64,000 nucleotides of DNA, from assembly GCF_009761815.1 (NCBI RefSeq), contig NZ_RWIN01000142.1, positions 1 through 64,000 of the forward strand. Reading direction: 5' to 3'. Below, piece by piece: positions 24,938-31,561 of this stretch; positions within the stretch are counted from its first letter, which is position 1; the number at the start of each line of letters is the position of its first letter. The position numbers and the translations under genes were made by a program. The DNA is from Pseudomonas sp. PB120 (GTDB lineage: Bacteria > Pseudomonadota > Gammaproteobacteria > Pseudomonadales > Pseudomonadaceae). The notes under the pieces are model-generated. The model saw only the letters and a list, made by a program, of their open reading frames with translations, was not told the origin of the DNA and made no database searches.

Positions 24938-25151
24938 CTCATCGCGGGCAAACCGGTCTCGCTCCCACAAGGGGATTCGGTTGAAACGGGTATTTGTGAT
25001 CGGCCACAAACCAAATGTGGGAGCCAGCCTGCTGGCGATGAGGGCATAACATTCAACCTCTTCGTTGACTGTTACACCGCCATCGCCAGCAGGCTGGCTC
25101 CCACAGGGTATTCGGCAGAACCGGGTATTTGTGATCGGCCACAAACCAAAT
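24938..25151. repeat. REP cluster with 90-bp REPIN and 30-bp direct repeat
   Basis: A degenerate REP half (24938-24970) is followed by a 90-bp REPIN with perfect 23-bp arms (25016-25038 and 25083-25105, ccagcaggctgg type). A 30-bp sequence beginning cgggtatttgtgatcggcca occurs twice without mismatch (24987-25016 and 25122-25151), exactly 135 bp apart. It is embedded in a longer imperfect match, so one repeat unit has been duplicated. No gene lies in this 273-bp gap. Confidence 0.9.
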
Positions 25152-25193
25152 AGGGGGGCGGGTTTGGTCCGGGCGGCGTTCCGACGAAGACGA

Positions 25194-25598
25194 TTAACCC
25201 GCCAACTCATTCATCCGCTGTAACACGGCATTGAGGCCATTACTGCGCGAAGGGGAGAGCTGTCGGGATAGACCTAGCCGGGCGAACCACTCCGGCAGGT
25301 CGACCTGTTGCAACTCAGCCGCCGACAACCCATTGACCCGAGCCAGCAACAACGCCACCAACCCGCGAATCATCCGCGCATCGCTGCTCGCAGCGAACTG
25401 CCAGTGTCCGTCCCGCAACGATCCCACCAGCCACACCTGGCTCTCGCAACCATGCACGCGGTTGGCGTCGATCTTGTCCCTATCGCTTAACGCCGGCAGA
25501 CGCTCACCCCATTGCATCAACAGACGCGCCCGCTGCTCCCAGCCGGCGGCAGCCTGAAAGGTTTCGAGTGCCGTGACAGCATCAGCGGGGAGGTTCAT
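25194..25598 (-). CDS. csdE: Sulfur acceptor protein CsdE (SufE family)
   Basis: CsdE takes persulfide sulfur from the cysteine desulfurase CsdA and passes it on. The 134-aa SufE-fold protein has the acceptor Cys in RVHGCESQVWL (C51). The start overlaps the csdA stop by four bases (ATGA, 25595-25598), so the pair is co-translated. In E. coli CsdE interacts with CsdL/TcdA, and tcdA is the convergent neighbour here. SufE itself cannot be excluded by fold, but the csdA partner and the tcdA neighbour favour CsdE. Confidence 0.92.
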   Translation of the reverse strand: MNLPADAVTALETFQAAAGWEQRARLLMQWGERLPALSDRDKIDANRVHGCESQVWLVGSLRDGHWQFAASSDARMIRGLVALLLARVNGLSAAELQQVDLPEWFARLGLSRQLSPSRSNGLNAVLQRMNELAG

Positions 25599-26800
25599 CG
25601 CAACAACTCCAGCGCCTGATCCAGCGCTTTAAAAAACCGTTCCAGGTCTTCGGAATCGTTGTACAGCGCCAACGACACCCGAATCGCCCCGGCCAGTTCG
25701 AAACTTTTCAGCAGCGGCATGGCACAGTGATGACCGGCGCGCACCGCGATGCCCTGTTCTGTCAGCAAATGCGCCAGATCAGCGTTATGCACACCCTCGA
25801 CGACAAAACTCGCCAAGGCCAGTTGCGGCTTGCCCAGCAGCCGAATGCCGTTGCGTGCCTCAAGACCTTTCAGCAAATAGTCGTGCAGCGCCGCCTCATG
25901 GGCCGACACCGCATCCTGATCGAGGCCTGCGAGGTAATCCAGCGTCGCCCCTAGACCTATCACGCTGGAAATTGGCGGTGTTCCGGCCTCGAAACCCAGT
26001 GGGGCAGGGCGGAAGCGTGCGTGCTGGTAATCCGCATCCAGCACCATTTCGCCGCCGAACTGCCAGTGGCGCAGTTGCTTGAGCGCTTCGTGGCGACCGA
26101 ACAGCACGCCCAGGCCATCGGGGCCATAGAGCTTGTGGCTGGAAAATACATAGAAGTCGCAACCCAGCGCCTGCACGTCGTGACGACCATGAACCACGCC
26201 CTGGGCGCCATCGACCACGGTCAATGCGCCCTGGGCTTTGGCCATCGCCAGCAAGGCGGGCAAGGGTTGCCAGGCGCCGAGCACGTTGGACAGCTGGCTG
26301 ACCGCCAGCAAGCGCGTACGCGGACCGATCAACGACGCGGCGGCATCGAGGTCGATCACACCGTCGGCATCCAGTGGCAGGATCACCAGTTTCAGGTCGC
26401 GCCGGTGGGCAACTTGCTGCCATGGCAGCAGGTTGGCGTGATGCTCCAGGGCGCTGATGACAATCTCATCACCCGGATTGAACAGGTGTTCCAGGCCATA
26501 GGCCAGGAGGTTCAGCGCAGAGGTTGCGCCGTGGGTAAAGATGATCTGACCGCAATCGCCCGCATTCAGCCAATGCGCGGCTTTGCTGCGACTGTCCTCG
26601 AACGCCTGGGTGGCATGGGCGCCGGGCAGGTGTTGCGCCCGATGCACGTTGGCCGCGCCGTTGGCGTAGTAATGCGCCAGGGCATCCATCAGGGCTTGGG
26701 GTTTTTGAGTGGTGGCGGCGTTGTCCAGATAGGTCTGGTCTTGCCGTTGCAGGGCGGCGATGGCCGGGAAATCGGCACGCCAGGGGGAAAGAATCATCAT
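25595..26800 (-). CDS. csdA: Cysteine desulfurase CsdA
   Basis: This PLP enzyme converts cysteine to alanine and leaves a persulfide on its own Cys. The 401-aa class V aminotransferase-fold protein has the PLP lysine in SSHKLYGPDGLG (K223) and the His-Cys loop RAGHHCAMPL (C359), numbered from the first ATG. Met1 or Met2 could be the start. The substrate-binding region (ARFRPAPLGFEAGTPP) is typical of group II (SufS/CsdA) desulfurases. No other suf or isc genes are nearby, which, with csdE and tcdA beside it, points to the Csd branch. Confidence 0.94.
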   Translation of the reverse strand: MMILSPWRADFPAIAALQRQDQTYLDNAATTQKPQALMDALAHYYANGAANVHRAQHLPGAHATQAFEDSRSKAAHWLNAGDCGQIIFTHGATSALNLLAYGLEHLFNPGDEIVISALEHHANLLPWQQVAHRRDLKLVILPLDADGVIDLDAAASLIGPRTRLLAVSQLSNVLGAWQPLPALLAMAKAQGALTVVDGAQGVVHGRHDVQALGCDFYVFSSHKLYGPDGLGVLFGRHEALKQLRHWQFGGEMVLDADYQHARFRPAPLGFEAGTPPISSVIGLGATLDYLAGLDQDAVSAHEAALHDYLLKGLEARNGIRLLGKPQLALASFVVEGVHNADLAHLLTEQGIAVRAGHHCAMPLLKSFELAGAIRVSLALYNDSEDLERFFKALDQALELLR

Positions 26801-26832
26801 GCTATGGGGCCCTGGTGAACATGGGCTGGCCC

Positions 26833-26932
26833 TGTAGGAGCGAGCTTGCTCGCGAAAAATGCATGGACGACGCGAGGTGTCTGCTGCCGCGCGTAATCGT
26901 TGGCGTCCATCGCGAGCAAGCTCGCTCCTACA
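26833..26932. repeat. REPIN, 100 bp, class A spacer, minus orientation
   Basis: Perfect 23-bp arms at 26833-26855 and 26910-26932. The class A core (26888-26915) is next to the right arm. It fills most of the 153-bp gap between dapD and csdA, both on the minus strand. Confidence 0.95.
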
Positions 26933-26953
26933 AGGTTATCTGTGACGCTCTGC

Positions 26954-27988
26954 TTAGTTGTGAGCGTGCAGCGCTTCGTTCAGTTCGATCGCCGATTTGT
27001 GGGTTTTGCATTCCACGGCACCGGTTTCCGAATTGCGACGGAACAACAGGTCAGGCTGGCCCGCCAGTTCACGCGCCTTGACCACTTTGACCAGGTTGTT
27101 GTGCTCGTCCAGCAGCGCCACTTTGGTGCCGGCGGTCACGTACAGGCCCGATTCAACGGTGTTGCGGTCGCCCAACGGAATGCCGATACCGGCGTTGGCG
27201 CCGATCAGGCAGCCTTCGCCGACCTTGATCACAATGTTGCCGCCGCCCGACAGGGTACCCATCGTCGAGCAACCGCCGCCCAGGTCCGAGCCCTTGCCGA
27301 CGAATACGCCAGCGGATACGCGGCCTTCGATCATGCCCGGGCCTTCGGTGCCGGCGTTGAAGTTGACGAAACCTTCGTGCATCACGGTGGTGCCTTCGCC
27401 CACGTAAGCGCCCAGACGGATACGCGCGGCGTCAGCGATACGTACGCCGGCCGGTACCACGTAGTCGGTCATTTTCGGGAACTTGTCCACCGAGAACACT
27501 TCCAGCAGCTCGCCGCGCAGACGGGCTTCCAGTTGATGCTCGGCCAGTTCGGCCAGGTCGATGGCACCTTGGCTGGTCCACGCCACGTTTGGCAGCAGCG
27601 GGAACACGCCGGCCAGGTTCAGGCCGTGCGGCTTGACCAGGCGGTGGGACAGCAAATGCAGCTTGAGGTAGGCCTCAGGCGTGGAAGTCAGCGGCGCGTC
27701 GTCGGCCAGGATGGTCGCGACCAGCGGCTTGTGGCTCTCGGCCAGACGGGTCAGCAGGGCAGCCTGGGCTGCGTCGACGCCTTTCAGCGCTTCTGCCAGT
27801 TGCGAGGCTTGAGCGGTGCTGAAGGCGATGGCCTGGTTGCCGTCGGTATAGCCCAGCACAGGGGCGATGGCCGCGACCAGTTCGGCCGAAGGATTGAGCA
27901 GCGGCTGTGCGTAAAACACTTCCAGCCATGCGCCCTGACGGTTTTGAGTGCCGACACCAAAGGCCAGGCTGAACGGGGTAGTGGACAT
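26954..27988 (-). CDS. dapD: 2,3,4,5-tetrahydropyridine-2,6-dicarboxylate N-succinyltransferase
   Basis: DapD succinylates tetrahydrodipicolinate using succinyl-CoA, the entry step of the succinylase branch of lysine synthesis. The 344-aa product is the long Pseudomonas form. Its second half has the left-handed beta-helix hexapeptide pattern (for example VRIADAARIRLGAYVGEGTTVM and GGGNIVIKVGEGCLIGANAGIGIPLGD, about residues 155-270). A clear AGAGGT ribosome binding site precedes the ATG. It follows the ArsC-like gene by 33 nt on the same strand, so these two are probably one transcript. Confidence 0.96.
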   Translation of the reverse strand: MSTTPFSLAFGVGTQNRQGAWLEVFYAQPLLNPSAELVAAIAPVLGYTDGNQAIAFSTAQASQLAEALKGVDAAQAALLTRLAESHKPLVATILADDAPLTSTPEAYLKLHLLSHRLVKPHGLNLAGVFPLLPNVAWTSQGAIDLAELAEHQLEARLRGELLEVFSVDKFPKMTDYVVPAGVRIADAARIRLGAYVGEGTTVMHEGFVNFNAGTEGPGMIEGRVSAGVFVGKGSDLGGGCSTMGTLSGGGNIVIKVGEGCLIGANAGIGIPLGDRNTVESGLYVTAGTKVALLDEHNNLVKVVKARELAGQPDLLFRRNSETGAVECKTHKSAIELNEALHAHN

Positions 27989-28021
27989 GTGAATACCTCT
28001 AACAAAATTGAACGGGCTGGC

Positions 28022-28384
28022 TTACTTGAGCGCTGCCGCGTAGATATCTGGCTTGAAGCCAATCAGGGTTCGGTCACCGAGATCGAGCACCGGGCGCTTG
28101 ATCATCGAGGGTTGTGCGAGCATCAATTCGATGGCTTTCGGCTGGTCGAGATCGGCTTTGCGTTCGTCGTCGAGTTTGCGAAAGGTCGTGCCTGCACGGT
28201 TCAACACCACTTGCCAGCCGTGCTCGTCGCACCATTGGGTCAGGTGTTCACGGTCGATTCCGGCCGTTTTGTAATCATGAAAGTCATAGGTGACAGCGTG
28301 TTCATCGAGCCAAGTGCGCGCCTTTTTCATGGTGTCGCAGGCTTTGATGCCGAAAAGGTGCAACGTTTTACTTGAAACGGTCAA
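28022..28384 (-). CDS. ArsC/Spx-family reductase-like protein (YffB-like)
   Basis: This 120-aa thioredoxin-fold protein has the ArsC-type opening LHLFGIKACDTMKKARTWLDEHAV with a single active-site Cys (C16). It then has RAGTTFRKLDD and the conserved cis-Pro region MIKRPVLDLGDRTLIGFKPD. It lacks the Cys-X-X-Cys of Spx. Members like E. coli YffB bind glutathione, and some are thought to reduce thiols; it is not a demonstrated arsenate reductase, and no ars genes are nearby. Its position immediately upstream of dapD is shared by many pseudomonads, from memory. Confidence 0.9.
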   Translation of the reverse strand: MTVSSKTLHLFGIKACDTMKKARTWLDEHAVTYDFHDYKTAGIDREHLTQWCDEHGWQVVLNRAGTTFRKLDDERKADLDQPKAIELMLAQPSMIKRPVLDLGDRTLIGFKPDIYAAALK

Positions 28385-28434
28385 GGAATTGCCCCCTTTA
28401 CAGGTGCTGGAAAAAAAAGGTGAAGGATTATGCC

Positions 28435-28512
28435 ATGACCATCCAGTTAAAACCCAAAACCCTGTACGAACCGAGCCTGCGACATTGGTGCAAAGGTCAG
28501 CCTGTAGTCTAA
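28435..28512 (+). CDS. Short ORF (25 aa) with a strong ribosome binding site ahead of the antiporter gene
   Basis: An ATG at 28435 opens a 25-codon frame (starting MTIQLKPKTLYEPSLRHW, ending in VV and TAA). AAGGA at 28423-28427, within ggtgaagga, is 7 nt before it, one of the best-spaced ribosome binding sites in this part of the window. The peptide is basic, with one Trp and one Cys, and matches nothing I know. It ends 51 nt before the antiporter ATG, which itself has only a poor site. It may be a leader peptide or translational coupler; a chance ORF is possible. Confidence 0.4.
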   Translation: MTIQLKPKTLYEPSLRHWCKGQPVV

Positions 28513-28563
28513 GCAGCTAATATGGCACTTCAATGCTGTCGATTGCCTGGGAACCCGCGCTTT

Positions 28564-30195
28564 ATGCAAACCGCCTACACCGTCCTGATCATGTTGATGC
28601 TGGTTGGCGTTTCCCGCCTGATCGGACGCGTGATCCCGCTGCCCTTGCCGCTGGTGCAAATCGCCGCCGGGGCGTTGTTGGCGTGGCCGACGCTCGGTTT
28701 GCACGTTGCACTGGACCCGGAGTTGTTTCTGTTTTTGTTTCTGCCGCCGCTGCTGTTCTCCGACGGCTGGCGCATGCCCAAGCGCGAATTCTGGCGACTG
28801 CGCGGCCCGATCCTGACGTTAGCGGTCGGGTTGGTGCTGTTTACCGTGGTCGGCGCCGGTTACTTCATAAATTGGCTGATACCGGGCATTCCGCTGCCGG
28901 TGGCGTTTGCGCTGGCCGCTGTGCTGTCGCCAACTGACGCTGTGGCCGTTTCGGCCATCTCTCAGAACCGTTTGCCCACGCCGTTGATGCACATGCTGCA
29001 GGGCGAAGCGCTGATGAACGACGCTTCCGGCTTGGTGACCTTCAAATTTGCCTTGGCGGCGGCCGTGACCGGCATGTTCTCCCTGGCCAACGCCAGCCTG
29101 ACCTTTGTTCTGGTGGCGGTCGGCGGGCTGGCCGTCGGGGTCGCGCTGAGCTGGCTGGTAGGGCGCTTGCGGGCGTGGATGATCGCTCGCGGCTGGGATG
29201 ACCCGGCGACCCACGTCGTGTTCATGTTGCTGCTGCCGTTTGCCGCCTACGTGCTGGCTGAGCGCGTGGGCGCATCGGGCATTCTGTCGGCAGTGGCGGC
29301 GGGCATGATGCAGAGCTGGCTAGACCTGCTGCCACGCCAGACCAACACCCGGTTGCTCAATCGAAGTGTCTGGTCGTTGCTGGAATTTGCCTTCAACGGC
29401 CTGATTTTCCTGCTGCTGGGATTGCAATTGCCGGACATCATCAAGGCTGTGGCCAGTCACGAAACTTCGTTGTGGCCGACGCTGCTCTACCGTTGTCTGG
29501 ATGTGTTGGCGATTTTCTGCGTGCTGCTGGTCTTGCGGTTTACCTGGGTGCAAAGCACTTGGCGACTGTCGGGTTTGTTGCGCCGACTGCGTGGGCAAGG
29601 GGCGATGACGCAGTTGCCTGACGCGCGTTCGTGCTGGTTGCTCACGATTGGCGGTGTGAGAGGGGCCGTCACGCTGGCGGGTGTGTTGTCCGTGCCGATG
29701 ATGATGGGCGGTGATGAGTTTCCCGAGCGGGACTTGATGATTTTCATCGCCGCCGGGGTGATTCTGCTGTCGCTGATCGCCGCCTGCATAACCTTGCCGT
29801 TGTTGCTGCGCGGCATCGACAAAAGCCCTGACGACAAGCGTCGCAATGAAGTGCGTGAGGCCTGGCGCAAGACGGCCGAAGCGGCGATTCATGCACTGGA
29901 AGCGGAAGAGACCACCCCCCAGGACGCCGCGCAATCGGCGTTGGCGGCGGAGCTCAAGGCACGGCTGATGTCCGAGTATCGGCATCAACTGGAGGTGTTC
30001 AACGATTCGGCGGAAGCCCAGGCATTGGCGTTTGAAATGGACCTGCTGGAGCGACGTTTGCGCTTGAAGGCGCTGCGGGCGCAGCGCCTGGAACTGTACA
30101 AGCTCAGCCGTCACCACCAGATTGGTGATGACGTGTTGCGCGAGGTCTTAGGGGAGCTGGACTTGAGTGAAGCCAATCTGGGGCAGGTGAAATAA
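28564..30195 (+). CDS. CPA1-family Na+/H+ (or K+/H+) antiporter
   Basis: This inner-membrane exchanger swaps a monovalent cation for protons. The 543-aa sequence has about 12 helices (residues 4-430). Family motifs are LSPTDAVAVSAIS near 122-134 and the ion-binding LMNDASGLVTFKFALA near 150-165, and the RGAVTLAGVLS segment lies near 370. The cytoplasmic tail of roughly 110 residues is charged and helical, probably a coiled coil (EAEETTPQDAAQSALAAE onward). The ATG at 28564 begins the first helix; an ATG at 28522 is in frame 14 codons upstream, and neither has a good ribosome binding site. The ion transported is not decidable here. Confidence 0.92.
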   Translation: MQTAYTVLIMLMLVGVSRLIGRVIPLPLPLVQIAAGALLAWPTLGLHVALDPELFLFLFLPPLLFSDGWRMPKREFWRLRGPILTLAVGLVLFTVVGAGYFINWLIPGIPLPVAFALAAVLSPTDAVAVSAISQNRLPTPLMHMLQGEALMNDASGLVTFKFALAAAVTGMFSLANASLTFVLVAVGGLAVGVALSWLVGRLRAWMIARGWDDPATHVVFMLLLPFAAYVLAERVGASGILSAVAAGMMQSWLDLLPRQTNTRLLNRSVWSLLEFAFNGLIFLLLGLQLPDIIKAVASHETSLWPTLLYRCLDVLAIFCVLLVLRFTWVQSTWRLSGLLRRLRGQGAMTQLPDARSCWLLTIGGVRGAVTLAGVLSVPMMMGGDEFPERDLMIFIAAGVILLSLIAACITLPLLLRGIDKSPDDKRRNEVREAWRKTAEAAIHALEAEETTPQDAAQSALAAELKARLMSEYRHQLEVFNDSAEAQALAFEMDLLERRLRLKALRAQRLELYKLSRHHQIGDDVLREVLGELDLSEANLGQVK

Positions 30196-30210
30196 CACCT
30201 GCCGTTGGAG

Positions 30211-31410
30211 TCACTTGCGGCGTTGAATGAACGCGCGAATGCGTTCTGCCGCTTCGACGCACTCGGCGAGTGGCGCAACCAGCGCCATGCGCACCCGACC
30301 GGCACCCGGATTAGCCCCGTCAACAGCACGGGACAGATACGAGCCCGGTACCACCGTCACGTGTTCTTCAACGAACAGATCACGGCAGAACGCCTCGTCA
30401 TCGCCGTCGACGTTCGGCCACAGGTAGAAACCACCGTCCGGACGCTGCACATCCATCACCGGGCTGAGGATCTCCAGCACCGCGTCATACTTCTCGCGGT
30501 ACAGCGCACGGTTGGCGCGCACATGCACTTCGTCGTTCCACGCGGCAACGCTGGCCAGTTGAGTCTGAACCGGCATCGCGCAGCCGTGGTAAGTGCGATA
30601 CAGGAGGAAACCTTTGAGAATGTCCGCATCACCCGCCACGAAGCCTGACCGCAGGCCTGGCAGGTTCGAGCGCTTGGACAGGCTATGGAACACCACGCAA
30701 CGCTTGAAGTCCTTGCGGCCCAGTTCCACGCAGGCACTGAGCAGGCCGGCGGGTGGGGTTTTCTCGTCGAAGTACAGCTCGCTGTAGCATTCGTCGGCGG
30801 CGATCACGAAGTCATGTTCGTCGGCCAGTGCGATCAGCTTCTTCAGCGTTTCGACCGGGATCAACGCGCCGGTCGGGTTGCCCGGCGAGCACAGGAACAG
30901 GATCTGGCAGCGTTTCCAGATGTCCGGCGACACGGCGTCGAAATCCGGGTTGAAGCCATTCTCATCCAGGCAGGGCAGGTAATGCGGCTTGGCGCCGGCC
31001 AGGAACGCAGCGCCTTCGTAGATCTGATAGAACGGGTTCGGGCTGACCACCAAGGCGTCGTCGCCACGGTTGACCACGGTCTGGGTGAACGCGAACAGCG
31101 CCTCACGCGTACCGTTGACCGGCAGCACGTTGCGCGCCGGGTCTAGCCAACCGTTCGGAACATTGAAACGACGCTCGCACCACGCCGCGATGGCTTCACG
31201 CAACGCCGGGATGCCGAGGGTGGTCGGGTATACAGCCATCTGATCCAGATTGCTTGCCAGCGCTTCGGCGACAAAGCTGGGCGAACGGTGCTTCGGCTCG
31301 CCGATGGACAGCGCGACTGGGCGCTTGTCAGGGTTTGGCGTGACGCTGCCGAGCAGGGCGCGGAGCTTCTCGAACGGGTAGGGCTGCAGCTGGGACAACG
31401 CGTTGTTCAT
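30211..31410 (-). CDS. dapC: Succinyldiaminopimelate transaminase
   Basis: DapC is a PLP aminotransferase that converts N-succinyl-2-amino-6-oxopimelate to N-succinyl-LL-diaminopimelate with glutamate. The 399-aa class I/II fold protein has the PLP lysine in HSLSKRSNLPGLRSGF (K246) and the NPTGA loop (CSPGNPTGALIPVETL). The N-terminus SQLQPYPFEKLRALL and the immediate vicinity of glnD and dapD are typical of the proteobacterial DapC group. It is convergent with the antiporter gene, only 15 nt away, and lies downstream of glnD, separated by a REPIN. Confidence 0.95.
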   Translation of the reverse strand: MNNALSQLQPYPFEKLRALLGSVTPNPDKRPVALSIGEPKHRSPSFVAEALASNLDQMAVYPTTLGIPALREAIAAWCERRFNVPNGWLDPARNVLPVNGTREALFAFTQTVVNRGDDALVVSPNPFYQIYEGAAFLAGAKPHYLPCLDENGFNPDFDAVSPDIWKRCQILFLCSPGNPTGALIPVETLKKLIALADEHDFVIAADECYSELYFDEKTPPAGLLSACVELGRKDFKRCVVFHSLSKRSNLPGLRSGFVAGDADILKGFLLYRTYHGCAMPVQTQLASVAAWNDEVHVRANRALYREKYDAVLEILSPVMDVQRPDGGFYLWPNVDGDDEAFCRDLFVEEHVTVVPGSYLSRAVDGANPGAGRVRMALVAPLAECVEAAERIRAFIQRRK

Positions 31411-31447
31411 CGGTCAATCTCGTTCGGTGTGGGGTGACGCCGGTCTC

Positions 31448-31547
31448 TGTAGGAGCGAGCTTGCTCGCGATGGTCGTCAATGTTAACCCGGGGCTCCTGA
31501 TGCCCCGTGGTGTTTGTGCGTTCATCGCGAGCAAGCTCGCTCCTGCA
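31448..31547. repeat. REPIN, 100 bp, class A spacer, plus orientation
   Basis: The 23-bp arms are at 31448-31470 and 31525-31547 with one mismatch (cctgca for cctaca). The class A core (31465-31490) is the most diverged of the set. It lies in the 151-bp gap between glnD and dapC and could separate their transcripts. Confidence 0.93.
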
Positions 31548-31561
31548 AAGAGCCAGCGGAT

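Noticed and set aside
24917..25153. 78-codon ORF through the tcdA-csdE gap
   Set aside because: It is a translation of REP sequence and repeats itself where the 30-bp direct repeat recurs.
28022..28384. Arsenate reductase
   Set aside because: Single-Cys YffB-like sequence, no ars genes nearby; the family name is historical.
13681..31547. Regularly recurring palindromes as a possible CRISPR array
   Set aside because: The copies are kilobases apart, palindromic and 100 bp long; this is REPIN architecture, and no cas genes are present.
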